64,000 nt of DNA from Peteryoungia rhizophila (GCF_004912145.1 NZ_STGT01000005.1:1-64000), one strand, 5' to 3'. Positions 40,825-49,062 are shown, numbered from the stretch's first letter. The notes: generated from the letters alone by a model not told the origin. Numbers and translations are program-made.

Positions 40825-40921
40825 CCTCATGCTGAGGTGCCCTCGCAAGGCGAGGGCCTCGAAGCATCCCTAGGTGGCCTCGCCCTTCGAGGCCGGGCAA
40901 GCCCGGCACCTCAGGATGAGG
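40825..40921. repeat. RIME-like palindromic repeat (97 bp)
   Basis: CCTCATGCTGAGGTGCC at the left is repeated inverted at the right (GGCACCTCAGGATGAGG, one mismatch). Inside are CCCTCGCAAGGCGAGGG and GCCGGGCAAGCCCGGC hairpins. The arrangement is like the mosaic palindromic intergenic elements known from rhizobia; the exact family is not verified. Confidence 0.7.
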
Positions 40922-41118
40922 GGTGATCTATCAATGTCAAAAACCCCAAGCTTCGCCACCGGTCAGGATTGCTCCCTCCGGTTCGGTCTCATGCTTGTCT
41001 CGGACGAGGCGCCAGAAGCAACCTGTCTAAGTAGTTTTATGTGGCTCCTTCCGGCGCCCCGTTCGGCGTCTATTCCCGCTGCATGCGTCTCTCTGGCAAG
41101 GCGGCGACGGTCTTCGGT

Positions 41119-41152
41119 CCTCGGGTCAGGCCCGAGGATGACCGAGGATGAC
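41119..41152. repeat. hairpin plus 10-bp tandem duplication
   Basis: CCTCGGGTCAGGCCCGAGG forms an eight-pair hairpin (41119-41137). It runs into two direct copies of CGAGGATGAC, which looks like a recent tandem duplication of the repeat tail. Confidence 0.6.
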
Positions 41153-41199
41153 CGGGCGCGGGTCCGGCTGCGGCGTCATACGGGATGACGCTTCAGCCT

Positions 41200-41585
41200 G
41201 GCCGTTGGCCCGGGAGGTTCCCGCCGGATGGTGCACCAATCCGACCGGGACCCTCGCCCGGGGGACGATCGTCTGGTCATTTGCGACCCGGCTCTCATCC
41301 CCGCCGTTCTATCCGCCCCGCCGTCTGGATGTTCGCGACGGCGTGGGCGCCTTGTCTGTGTGCCTCTGAGGCACGTCCTTCCGATCGGGGTATCCAGTGA
41401 AAGGGCATCCGACCCCTTCACCTTCGTCCAGCCCCTCGTCCGGAGGGAGACCGTTGCAGCGGGCCGGGGGTCTGCACCTGCGAGAGTGCTTAGCCCCGGC
41501 GCCGGCCCCGCCTCGCCTGACATCGCATCGTCAGGTGTATCCGAGGGCGGGACGGGGACTAGGGTAAGGGCGTGGAAATGGTGGG
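41200..41585. other. GC-rich, hairpin-rich non-coding stretch, possible structured element
   Basis: About 385 bases with many small inverted repeats: CGGAT(GGTGCACCA)ATCCG near 41225-41243, CGCCGTC...GACGGCG at 41319-41343, the perfect GTGCCTCTGAGGCAC at 41360-41374, and CTGAC...GTCAG at 41517-41534. It does not match the short palindrome families flanking it. Frames are open on both strands but no protein features are seen. It may encode a structured RNA or be a decayed element; orientation unknown. Confidence 0.45.
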
Positions 41586-41674
41586 GGATGGAAAAAAGAG
41601 CTTTTGTTGATTTTGTTGGGATATTTTCGAAAGTCATCCCCCTATTTAGGCCGCTGGCGCCGAGTTGGTGGTTT

Positions 41675-41973
41675 TGCCCCTCACCCTACCCTCTCCCCGC
41701 AGGCGGGGAGAGGGGGCGCAAGCGGTTGATGTCTCGGCCTTCTCCCCGCTCGCGGGGAGAAGGTGCCGGCAGGCGGATGAGGGGCAAAGGCGGCTTTCCT
41801 CTTCTCCCCAGCGGGGAGAAGGTGGCGCGCAAGCGCCGGATGAGGGCGCGGCGCAGCAGAACCTCGTCAGGCAGAGGATCACCCTGCACCCTAACCATGG
41901 TGCCATCTCGCCTTGCGCTGCGCGCCCCCCTCATCTGGTCCTCCGGACCATCTTCTCCCCGCTGGGGAGAAGC
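41675..41973. repeat. four short palindromes of one family (CTTCTCCCC..GGGGAGAAG)
   Basis: Copies at 41675-41717, 41738-41785, 41798-41846 and, inverted, 41927-41973. The core is CTTCTCCCC-loop-GGGGAGAAG; copies 2 and 3 share the tail GGTG(C)C..GC..GGATGAGGG, and copy 4 shows the complementary CCCTCATCTGG head. Such palindromes are frequent between genes of Rhizobiales. Confidence 0.75.
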
Positions 41974-41999
41974 GGGAGCGCGCGGCTTGCGCGACGCTC

Positions 42000-42191
42000 A
42001 TCTCCCCGCTTGCGGGGGAGAAAGCGATTTCGATGAATTAGGCGCGCGCAAGCCGCCTAAACATCAGAAATCGCCAGAGAGGGGGTCGGTTATGTCGCGA
42101 CAACCGCACCGATCCCCTCACCAACAAAATCTGAGGTTTAGCCCTGATCGGGCTAAGCCCTCGATTTTGTAACCTCTCCCACAAGGGGAGA
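42000..42191. repeat. compound palindromic repeat, copy 2 (192 bp)
   Basis: Same architecture as 40605-40800. The left arm has ATCTCCCCGCTTGCGGGGG, then GATTTCGA, TTAGGCG..CGCCTAA, CATCAGAAAT and AGAGAGGGGG. The reverse complement of the right arm has CTCTCCCCTTGTGGGAGAG, AAAATCGAGG, TTAGCCCGATCAGGGCTAA, CCTCAGATTTTG and TGAGGGG. Centre: GGTTATGTCGCGACAACC. Lies 90 bases upstream of the rhomboid gene. Confidence 0.8.
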
Positions 42192-42278
42192 GGGGGAACC
42201 GCCACTCGCCCCTTTCCCCCCTGTCCCCGCATCCCAACCTGCGCTAGCATTGGCTTACCCTAACCCCGACGAGGCGCG

Positions 42279-43124
42279 ATGTTCATTCCCCTGCATGACC
42301 GAAACGCGCTCAAACATATTCGCCGGCAATATGTGACGCTGGGGCTGATTGCGGCGAATGTCATTGCCTATGCTTTGGCAAGAGTGGTGCCAGATGCAGC
42401 TTTCGAGCTTGGCGTCTATGGGCTGGGCTTCATTCCGGCGATCCTGCTCGGCGGCGCATCGCTCGATCCTTCTCTGGTGCTGGTGCCGGAGAGTGCGACC
42501 TACATCACCTATGCCTTCCTGCATGGCAGCTGGCTGCATCTGGGCTCCAACATGCTCTTCCTCTGGGTCTTCGGCGACAATGTCGAGGACGCGATGGGGC
42601 ACTTCAAGTTCCTTTTCTTCTACCTCGCCTGCGCGGCCGCCGGCGCACTCGTGCATGGGCTGGTTATGCCGGCGAGCGAAGCACCGCTGATCGGGGCGTC
42701 AGGCGCGGTGTCGGGCGTGGTTGCGGCCTATCTGATGCTGCACCCGAAGGTGCGCGTCTGGGTGCTGGTCTTCATGCGCTTTCCCCTACCGCTCCCGGCC
42801 TTCATTCCGCTTCTCTTCTGGGTCGGCCAGCAATTCGTCATGCTGGTCATCGACGGCGCCAGCAACGTCTCCTGGGGCGCTCATGTCGGCGGCATTCTGG
42901 CGGGCGCGCTGCTGGTGCTCGTTTTGCGACGTCCCGGCGTGCCGCTCTTCGATCGGGCGATCGTGACACCGCGAGCCGTGGAACATGAGGCGCCGTCCGT
43001 CGATGCCGGAGTGGTCGGGCCATGGGGCGCTCCCGCCTCGACCTCGCGCACCGGTCCGGAGCAGAAAACGCCGGAAACCGTGGCCTCAAAGCCCGCACGC
43101 CCCGTCACCCACTGGGGACGGTGA
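42279..43124 (+). CDS. rhomboid family intramembrane serine protease
   Basis: 281 residues, six to seven membrane helices. The catalytic dyad is Ser141 in IGASGAVSG and His202 in SWGAHVGG; the accessory HGSWLHLGSNMLFLWVFGDN block with His and Asn is present, so it is probably active. It cleaves transmembrane substrates within the bilayer; substrates unknown. A polar tail of about 60 residues (after VLRRPG) extends into the cytosol. Upstream is the repeat interval, so the promoter must lie within about 90 bases or in the repeats. Confidence 0.92.
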   Translation: MFIPLHDRNALKHIRRQYVTLGLIAANVIAYALARVVPDAAFELGVYGLGFIPAILLGGASLDPSLVLVPESATYITYAFLHGSWLHLGSNMLFLWVFGDNVEDAMGHFKFLFFYLACAAAGALVHGLVMPASEAPLIGASGAVSGVVAAYLMLHPKVRVWVLVFMRFPLPLPAFIPLLFWVGQQFVMLVIDGASNVSWGAHVGGILAGALLVLVLRRPGVPLFDRAIVTPRAVEHEAPSVDAGVVGPWGAPASTSRTGPEQKTPETVASKPARPVTHWGR

Positions 43125-43147
43125 CAACAGGTCGCGGCCTCGTCGTA

Positions 43148-43163
43148 TTGACGTGCACGTCAA
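43148..43163. promoter_or_regulatory. perfect palindrome at the etfB promoter (LiuR-like operator)
   Basis: TTGACGTGCACGTCAA is a perfect 16-base inverted repeat. Its first six bases could be a -35 box, with TATTGC 17 bases later at 43171-43176. The pattern resembles operators of MerR-type regulators of branched-chain amino acid and fatty acid degradation (LiuR). It lies 136 bases before the etfB start. Confidence 0.5.
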
Positions 43164-43298
43164 CGTCAATTATTGCTGTCGACCAAACGGCATCGATCGT
43201 TGTGTTTGGGGAAAAAATGCGTATCGATGTCGCCAATCGACAAACGGGGGAGCGCACATGAGCGCATTTTCCGACGGAAGATTTGAAGAGAGGAACCC

Positions 43299-44048
43299 AT
43301 GAAGATACTCGTCCCAGTCAAGCGGGTTGTGGATTACAACGTCAAGATCCGCGTCAAGCCGGATGGCTCCGGCGTCGAGCTCGCCAACGTCAAGATGTCC
43401 ATGAATCCTTTCGACGAGATCTCCGTCGAAGAGGCGCTCAGGCTGAAGGAAGCCGGCAAGGCCGAGGAAGTGGTCGTCGTCTCGATCGGTCCGGCCAAGG
43501 CCGAGGAAACCATCCGCACCGCACTCGCCATGGGCGCTGACCGCGGCATCCTGATCGAGACCGACGAAGCCGTCGAGCCTCTCGCCGTCGCCAAGCTGCT
43601 GAAGGGCGTGGTGGAAGCCGAGGCTCCGGGCCTCGTCATCGTCGGCAAGCAGGCGATCGACGACGATTCGAACCAGACCGGCCAGATGCTGGCAGCTCTC
43701 CTCGGCTGGGGCCAGGCGACCTTCGCCTCCAAGCTCGAGCTTGGCGCCGACAAGGCGACCGTGACCCGCGAAGTCGATGGCGGTCTGCAGACCATCGACG
43801 TGAAGCTTCCGGCGATCGTCACCACCGACCTGCGCCTCAACGAGCCGCGTTATGCCTCGCTGCCGAACATCATGAAGGCGAAGAAGAAGCCACTCGACAA
43901 GAAGGCGCCGGCTGATTTCGGCGTCGACGTTGCTCCGCGCCTGAAGGTTCTGAAGACCGAGGAGCCGGGTGGCCGCAAGGCAGGCATCAAGGTCAAGAGC
44001 GTCGCCGAACTGGTCGACAAGCTCAAGAACGAAGCCGGCGTGCTTTAA
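43299..44048 (+). CDS. etfB: electron transfer flavoprotein subunit beta
   Basis: 249 residues. The AMP-binding beta subunit of ETF, which carries electrons from acyl-CoA and other dehydrogenases to ETF:ubiquinone oxidoreductase. Family landmarks: [19 protein letters not shown] at the N terminus, [17 protein letters not shown], and [20 protein letters not shown], the recognition-loop signature. GAGAGGA precedes the ATG. Forms an operon with etfA, with a 114-nt hairpin element between them. Confidence 0.96.
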   Translation: MKILVPVKRVVDYNVKIRVKPDGSGVELANVKMSMNPFDEISVEEALRLKEAGKAEEVVVVSIGPAKAEETIRTALAMGADRGILIETDEAVEPLAVAKLLKGVVEAEAPGLVIVGKQAIDDDSNQTGQMLAALLGWGQATFASKLELGADKATVTREVDGGLQTIDVKLPAIVTTDLRLNEPRYASLPNIMKAKKKPLDKKAPADFGVDVAPRLKVLKTEEPGGRKAGIKVKSVAELVDKLKNEAGVL

Positions 44049-44052
44049 TGAC

Positions 44053-44166
44053 ATCCGTGAGGCCCGCCTGCAAAGGGCGGGTCGCTGCGCTTCCGGTGCT
44101 CACGTACTTTGAGTACGCTCCGCTCCGGTTCTCGCACCCCACCCTTTTCGGCTGGGCCTGACGGAT
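44053..44166. repeat. 114-nt inverted-repeat element between etfB and etfA
   Basis: ATCCGTGAGGCCC at the left pairs with GGGCCTGACGGAT at the right (one mismatch). GGGCGGGT can pair with ACCC runs further in, and the tip is CGTACTTTGAGTACG. It would be transcribed as a long imperfect hairpin in the etf mRNA. No T run follows, so it is not a standard terminator. Confidence 0.65.
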
Positions 44167-44197
44167 TTCCGAGGGAACTCTATTCGAGGATTGAACC

Positions 44198-45127
44198 ATG
44201 GCTATTCTTCTTCTCGCAGAACACGACAACGCGACCGTTTCCGAACAGACCGCGAAGGCCCTGACAGCCGCCGCTAAGATCGGTGGCGACGTACATGTGC
44301 TGGTCGCAGGCTCCGGCGCCAAGGCTGCCGCCGATGCCGCCGCAAAGCTCTCGGGCGTCTCCAAGGTGCTGCTCGCCGAGGACGCTTCGCTCGCCAACAA
44401 CCTGGCCGAGCCACTGGCAGCGCTCATCGTATCGCTGGCAGGCTCCTACGACACGATCATCGCGGCTGCGACCTCGGTCGGCAAGAACGTGATGCCGCGC
44501 GTTGCAGCGCTGCTCGACGTGATGCAGGTGTCTGAAATCACCGAAGTGGTTTCGGCCGACACCTTCAAGCGTCCGATCTATGCCGGCAACGCCATCCAGA
44601 CCGTGCAGTCGACCGATGCCAAGAAGGTGATCACGGTGCGTAGCGCCTCCTTCGCCGCTGCCGGTGACGGTGGGTCGGCTGCTGTCGAGGCGATTTCAGC
44701 TGTCGCGAACCCTGGCGTATCCAGCCACGTCGCTGACGCCCTCTCCTCCTCGGACCGTCCTGAACTGGCCTCGGCCAAGATCATCATTTCCGGCGGCCGC
44801 GCGCTCGGCTCCTCGGAGAAGTTCCAGGAAGTCATCCTGCCGGTCGCCGACAAGCTGGGTGCCGCTGTCGGCGCCTCGCGCGCGGCGGTCGACGCGGGCT
44901 ACGCCCCGAACGACTGGCAGGTTGGCCAGACCGGCAAGGTGGTTGCCCCGCAGCTCTACATCGCCTGCGGCATCTCGGGCGCCATCCAGCATCTCGCCGG
45001 CATGAAGGACTCCAAGGTCATCGTCGCGATCAACAAGGACGAGGAAGCACCGATCTTCCAGGTCGCCGATTACGGCCTCGTCGCCGACATCTTCGAAGCC
45101 CTGCCGGAGCTCGAAAAGGCGCTCTGA
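44198..45127 (+). CDS. etfA: electron transfer flavoprotein subunit alpha
   Basis: 309 residues. The FAD-binding alpha subunit, partner of EtfB. The C-terminal FAD domain has [33 protein letters not shown] and [20 protein letters not shown], all diagnostic. A terminator-like hairpin and a 3-hydroxybutyryl-CoA dehydrogenase gene follow. Confidence 0.97.
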   Translation: MAILLLAEHDNATVSEQTAKALTAAAKIGGDVHVLVAGSGAKAAADAAAKLSGVSKVLLAEDASLANNLAEPLAALIVSLAGSYDTIIAAATSVGKNVMPRVAALLDVMQVSEITEVVSADTFKRPIYAGNAIQTVQSTDAKKVITVRSASFAAAGDGGSAAVEAISAVANPGVSSHVADALSSSDRPELASAKIIISGGRALGSSEKFQEVILPVADKLGAAVGASRAAVDAGYAPNDWQVGQTGKVVAPQLYIACGISGAIQHLAGMKDSKVIVAINKDEEAPIFQVADYGLVADIFEALPELEKAL

Positions 45128-45185
45128 ACGCCATCTCGCAGTTGCGAAAGGACTGGTCAAAGAACCCTTTGCGGTCTATCAATCA

Positions 45186-45220
45186 GCCGGGTCCGCGATG
45201 AGCGGGGCCGGCATTTTCTT
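45186..45220 (+). terminator. probable terminator after etfA
   Basis: GCCGGGTCCGC pairs imperfectly with GCGGGGCCGGC around GATGA, followed by ATTTTCTT. It is 58 bases past the etfA stop. Stem mismatches make it moderate. Confidence 0.5.
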
Positions 45221-45267
45221 GGGTGCCACTTCTTGAGTGAAGACTGGAACGGGTGAGGAGCGAGACG

Positions 45268-46149
45268 ATGACGGACAAGATCAGCAATGTGGGTGTCGTG
45301 GGTGCCGGCCAGATGGGCTGCGGCATTGCTCAGGTCTCCGCCACCGCCGGCTACAAGGTCACGATCTACGATCTCTCCAAGGAGAGGATCGAGGCAGGTC
45401 TCGCCACCATCAACGGCAATCTCGCCCGCCAGGTCACCAATGGCAAGATGTCCGACGAACAGCGCAAGGAAGCGCTGGCGCTGATTTCCGGATCGTCCGA
45501 CGTCAACGACCTCGCCCCATCAGATCTCGTCATCGAAGCAGCGACCGAAGACGAAAGCGTCAAGCGCAAGATCTTCGCAGCCCTCTGCCCGGTGCTGAAG
45601 CCCGAGGCGCTGATTGCGACCAACACATCCTCGCTTTCCATCACCCGCCTCGCCTCGGCCACCGACCGGCCGGAGCGCTTCATGGGCATCCACTTCATGA
45701 ACCCGGTGCCGGTCATGAAGCTCGTCGAACTGGTGCGCGGCATCGCGACCGACGAGACGACTTTCAAGACAGCCAAGGAGTTCGTCTCCTCGCTCGACAA
45801 GACGATCACGGTGGCGGAAGATTTTCCGGCGTTCATCGTCAACCGCATCCTGCTGCCGATGATCAACGAGGCGATCTACACGCTCTATGAAGGCGTCGGT
45901 TCGGTGGAAGCCATCGACACGGCGATGAAGCTTGGTGCCAACCATCCGATGGGGCCGCTGCAGCTCGCCGATTTCATCGGTCTCGACACCTGCCTCTCGA
46001 TCATGCAGGTGCTGCATGAGGGTCTGTCGGACTCGAAGTACCGACCCTGCCCGCTGCTGGTCAAATATGTCGAGGCCGGCTGGCTCGGTCGCAAGTCGGG
46101 CCGCGGCTTCTACGACTACCGCGGTGAAGTGCCGGTTCCGACCCGCTGA
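45268..46149 (+). CDS. 3-hydroxybutyryl-CoA dehydrogenase
   Basis: 293 residues. NAD(P)-dependent oxidation of 3-hydroxyacyl-CoA to 3-ketoacyl-CoA. N-terminal Rossmann loop VGAGQMGCGIAQ; catalytic His in GIHFMNPVPVMKLVE; the signature FPAFIVNRILLPMINEA; C-terminal helical domain with DFIGLDTCL. The ATG at 45268 follows a GAGGAG site; a GTG five codons earlier is less likely. Its place behind etfBA fits fatty acid or hydroxybutyrate metabolism feeding electrons to ETF. Confidence 0.92.
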   Translation: MTDKISNVGVVGAGQMGCGIAQVSATAGYKVTIYDLSKERIEAGLATINGNLARQVTNGKMSDEQRKEALALISGSSDVNDLAPSDLVIEAATEDESVKRKIFAALCPVLKPEALIATNTSSLSITRLASATDRPERFMGIHFMNPVPVMKLVELVRGIATDETTFKTAKEFVSSLDKTITVAEDFPAFIVNRILLPMINEAIYTLYEGVGSVEAIDTAMKLGANHPMGPLQLADFIGLDTCLSIMQVLHEGLSDSKYRPCPLLVKYVEAGWLGRKSGRGFYDYRGEVPVPTR

Positions 46150-46294
46150 TTACCCATTCCGGCGGGGCACCCTCCGGCGGAAAGATATTTGCCCCTTGGG
46201 GTGATCATTGGTCGGCCATTCCTCGGAAGAGACGGGCCGACCCTCTAGTTTGCGGGGCAGATACCGATCCCCCCGCATACCGGAGTACCAGTCG

Positions 46295-47278
46295 ATGAAA
46301 CGCCTCCTCCTCGTCAGCGCCGCCCTCGCCGCTCTGTCCCTGCCGGTTTCGGCCAGTGCTGCCGACAAGCTGCTCAACGCTTCCTATGACATCGCCCGCG
46401 AGATCTTCGCCGCCCAGAACGAAGCCTTCATCAAGGCCAATCCGGGCGTGACCATCGACCAGTCGCATGGCGGCACCTCGCGTCAGGCCCGCGCCATCGT
46501 TGAAGGTCTGGAAGCCGACGTCGTGACCTTCAACCAGGTGACCGATATCGACTTCCTCGTGAAGAACGGCTTCGTCTCCGAAGACTGGAAGAGCGAATTC
46601 CCCAACAGCGCCTCGCCCTTCTATTCCTTCCCGTCCTTCCTGGTGCGCGCCGGCAACCCGAAGAACATCAAGGACTGGGACGATCTCGCCCGTGACGATG
46701 TGCAGGTGATCTTCCCCAACCCGAAGACCTCGGGCAATGCCCGCTACACCTATCTGGCGGCAACGGCTTACGCGAAAGAGAAGTTCGCCGGCGACGAGGC
46801 CAAGGTGACGGAATTCGTCGACAAGATCTTCGACAACGTGCCGGTCTTCGACACCGGCGGCCGCGCCGCGACGACGACCTTTGTCGAGCGCGAGACCGGT
46901 GACGTGATCATCACGTTTGAGGCCGAGACGAAGTCGATCGCCAAGCAGTATGGCGAGGACAAGTTCCAGCAGGTCGTGCCTTCGGTGAGCCTGCTCGCCG
47001 AATTCCCGGTTGCCATCGTCGACAAGGTCGCCGATGCGAAGGGCAGCCAGGAGCTTTCCAAGAAGTACCTCGACTTCCTCTATTCGCCCGAGGGCCAGAA
47101 AATCGCCGCCGACTTCGGCCACCGCGTCCATGACGAGGCGGTCGCTGCCGAATACAAGGACCAGTTCCCGGAGATCCGCCTCGTGACCGTCGAAGATGCG
47201 TTCGGCGGCTGGGACAAGGTCTCCGCGGAGCACTTTGCCGAGGGCGGCATCCTTGATGGGATCTATGGCAGCCGCTAA
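46295..47278 (+). CDS. sulfate ABC transporter substrate-binding protein
   Basis: 327 residues. Periplasmic sulfate/thiosulfate binder. Signal peptide MKRLLLVSAALAALSLPVSA; then LLNASYDIAREIF, the sulfate-binding SHGGTSRQARAIVEG and IFPNPKTSGNARYTYLAA typical of Sbp/CysP. The frame extends upstream to 46208 but the ATG at 46295 starts the signal peptide. A hairpin (GGTCGGCC...GGCCGACC, 46210-46242) lies in the leader. Followed by a terminator-like hairpin and cysU-cysW-cysA. Confidence 0.94.
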   Translation: MKRLLLVSAALAALSLPVSASAADKLLNASYDIAREIFAAQNEAFIKANPGVTIDQSHGGTSRQARAIVEGLEADVVTFNQVTDIDFLVKNGFVSEDWKSEFPNSASPFYSFPSFLVRAGNPKNIKDWDDLARDDVQVIFPNPKTSGNARYTYLAATAYAKEKFAGDEAKVTEFVDKIFDNVPVFDTGGRAATTTFVERETGDVIITFEAETKSIAKQYGEDKFQQVVPSVSLLAEFPVAIVDKVADAKGSQELSKKYLDFLYSPEGQKIAADFGHRVHDEAVAAEYKDQFPEIRLVTVEDAFGGWDKVSAEHFAEGGILDGIYGSR

Positions 47279-47301
47279 GCACGGTATTCGATCGATGTCA
47301 G

Positions 47302-47328
47302 AACCGGCGGAGCCTCCGCCGGTTTTCT
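47302..47328 (+). terminator. attenuating terminator between sulfate-binding protein gene and cysU
   Basis: AACCGGCGGA and TCCGCCGGTT form a ten-pair stem with a three-base loop, then TTCTC. Only 19 bases separate it from cysU, so it probably acts as a partial terminator, giving more binding protein than permease. Confidence 0.7.
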
Positions 47329-47346
47329 CATGAAAGGACGACGACG

Positions 47347-48168
47347 TTGAAACGCCGCGTATTGCCGGGCTTCAGACTGTCCCTCGGGATCACGCTGGTC
47401 TATGCCGCGATCATCATACTGTTGCCGCTGGCAGCCTTGATCTTCAAGGCGGCGAGCCTCGGGCCCGCCGATTACTGGCGTATCGTCTCTTCGGAACGCG
47501 CCGTGGCGAGCTATGGCGTGACGGTCGGCTCGGCGCTGGTCGCGACCCTGTTCAACCTCGTCTTCGGTCTGGCGCTCGCCTGGGTTCTCGTGCGCTACCG
47601 CTTCCCCGGTCGCCGCATCATCGACGCTCTGGTCGATCTGCCCTTTGCCCTGCCGACGGCGGTTGCCGGCATTTCGCTCACCACGCTGTTTGCCTCGAAC
47701 GGCTGGTTCGGCGCAGCACTCGGTGAGATCGGCATCAAGGTCGCCTATACCCCGCTCGGCATCATGGTCGCCATGGCCTTCACCAGCCTGCCTTTCATCG
47801 TGCGCACGGTGCAGCCGGTGCTGGAAGAGCTTGATCCGGCTCTCGAAGAAGCCGGCCAGACGCTGGGCTCCAGCGATCTTTCAATCTTCCGCCGCGTGAT
47901 CCTGCCGCTGCTAACGCCGGCCCTTCTCGCCGGCACCTCGCTCGCCTTCGCCCGCAGCCTCGGCGAATTCGGCGCGGTCATCTTCATCGCCGGCAACCAG
48001 CCCTTCTCGACCGAGATCACGGCACTGCTCGCCTTCATCCGGCTCGAGGAATACGACTATCCGGCATCGGCCGCGATCGCCTCGGTCATGCTGATTGCCG
48101 CCTTTGTCATGCTGGCAGTGACCAACTACCTGCAGGCCCGCGCGCTGCGCTACACGGTGAAAGGCTGA
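47347..48168 (+). CDS. cysU: sulfate ABC transporter permease CysU (CysT)
   Basis: 273 residues, six membrane helices. Inner-membrane permease half with the ABC-coupling EAA loop LEEAGQTLGSSDLSIFRRVILP. The start is TTG at 47347, preceded by AAGGACG; the nearby ATG at 47330 hits a stop after six codons. Directly followed by cysW (three-base gap). Confidence 0.93.
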   Translation: MKRRVLPGFRLSLGITLVYAAIIILLPLAALIFKAASLGPADYWRIVSSERAVASYGVTVGSALVATLFNLVFGLALAWVLVRYRFPGRRIIDALVDLPFALPTAVAGISLTTLFASNGWFGAALGEIGIKVAYTPLGIMVAMAFTSLPFIVRTVQPVLEELDPALEEAGQTLGSSDLSIFRRVILPLLTPALLAGTSLAFARSLGEFGAVIFIAGNQPFSTEITALLAFIRLEEYDYPASAAIASVMLIAAFVMLAVTNYLQARALRYTVKG

Positions 48169-48171
48169 ACC

Positions 48172-49062
48172 ATGAGCCACGTCACAAAGACAAGACGCCC
48201 GCCGCGCGTCGGCGACGCGCCCCTCTTCAAATACACGCTGATCGGCCTGGTCCTCGTTCTGGTGGCCTTCTTCATCGTAGCCCCCCTGGCCGTCATCGGC
48301 ATCGAGGCCTTCTCCAAGGGCGTGCCGTTCTTTCTGGAGACGATCGCGGATCCGGACACACGCCACGCAATCGGGCTGACGGTGCTGACCGCGCTGATCG
48401 CCGTGCCGCTGAACACCATCTTCGGCGTGGCGGCGGCCTGGGCGATCACCAAGCATGATTTTCGCGGCAAGCGCTTGCTCACCATCCTGATCGAGATCCC
48501 CTTCTCGGTCTCGCCGGTCGTGGCAGGCGTCGCCTATCTCTTCGTCTATGGCCTGCAGGGCATTTTCGGGCCTGTCCTCGACAGCGCCGGCCTGAAGATC
48601 CTCTTTGCCCTGCCCGGCATCGTGCTCGCCTCAATGTTCGTGACGGCACCCTTCGTGGCACGCGAACTGATCCCGCTGATGCAGGCGCAAGGGCGCGATC
48701 TCGAGGAGGCCGCGACCTCGCTGGGCGCGAGCGGCTTCCGCACCTTCATGTCGGTGACGCTGCCCAATATCAAATGGGCCATGCTCTACGGCGTCGTGCT
48801 CTGCAATGCCCGCGTGATGGGCGAATTCGGCGCGGTGTCGATCGTCTCCGGCAACATCCGCGGCCAGACGAACACCCTGCCGCTGCATATCGAGCTGCTT
48901 TACCAGGACTACAACGCCGTCGGCGCCTTCGCTGCCGCCTCAATGCTCGCCGCGCTGGCACTGGTCACGCTCGTGGCCAAGGTTCTGCTCGAACGCCAGG
49001 GCGCAGGACGCCGGAACCGACCGGCGACGCTCGCCGGCAATACTTCGGAGATGAATTCGTGA
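48172..49062 (+). CDS. cysW: sulfate ABC transporter permease CysW
   Basis: 296 residues, six membrane helices, second permease half. EAA loop EEAATSLGASGFRTFMSVTLP; the family block CNARVMGEFGAVSIVSGNIRG and LPLHIELLYQDYN distinguish CysW from CysU. The stop overlaps the GTG of cysA (GTGA 49059-49062). Confidence 0.95.
   Translation: MSHVTKTRRPPRVGDAPLFKYTLIGLVLVLVAFFIVAPLAVIGIEAFSKGVPFFLETIADPDTRHAIGLTVLTALIAVPLNTIFGVAAAWAITKHDFRGKRLLTILIEIPFSVSPVVAGVAYLFVYGLQGIFGPVLDSAGLKILFALPGIVLASMFVTAPFVARELIPLMQAQGRDLEEAATSLGASGFRTFMSVTLPNIKWAMLYGVVLCNARVMGEFGAVSIVSGNIRGQTNTLPLHIELLYQDYNAVGAFAAASMLAALALVTLVAKVLLERQGAGRRNRPATLAGNTSEMNS

Larger units (their letters stand above)
40595..42278. other. 1.7 kb gene-free interval built from several repeat classes
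   Basis: No credible coding gene is seen on either strand. Several long open frames here run straight across palindromic repeats and have Arg/Pro/Ser-biased composition. The interval holds, in order, a compound palindrome, a RIME-like palindrome, a hairpin with a small tandem duplication, a GC-rich structured stretch, four short palindromes of one family, and a second compound palindrome, as listed separately. Confidence 0.8.

Noticed and set aside
41228..42172. 314-codon plus-strand frame and a 153-codon minus-strand frame (41176-41637)
   Set aside because: Both read across palindromic repeats or the structured stretch, have Arg/Pro/Ser-rich composition and no ribosome site; treated as non-coding.
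40605..42191. CRISPR array
   Set aside because: Repeats are palindromes of several classes with unequal spacing; there are no uniform spacers and no cas genes.
40605..42191. Insertion sequence bounded by the two compound palindromes
   Set aside because: No transposase gene lies between them and the copies are internally symmetric rather than terminal repeats of one unit.
46210..46242. Sulfur-related riboswitch before the sulfate-binding protein gene
   Set aside because: Only a single eight-pair stem (GGTCGGCC..GGCCGACC) is visible; no SAM riboswitch core could be recognised.
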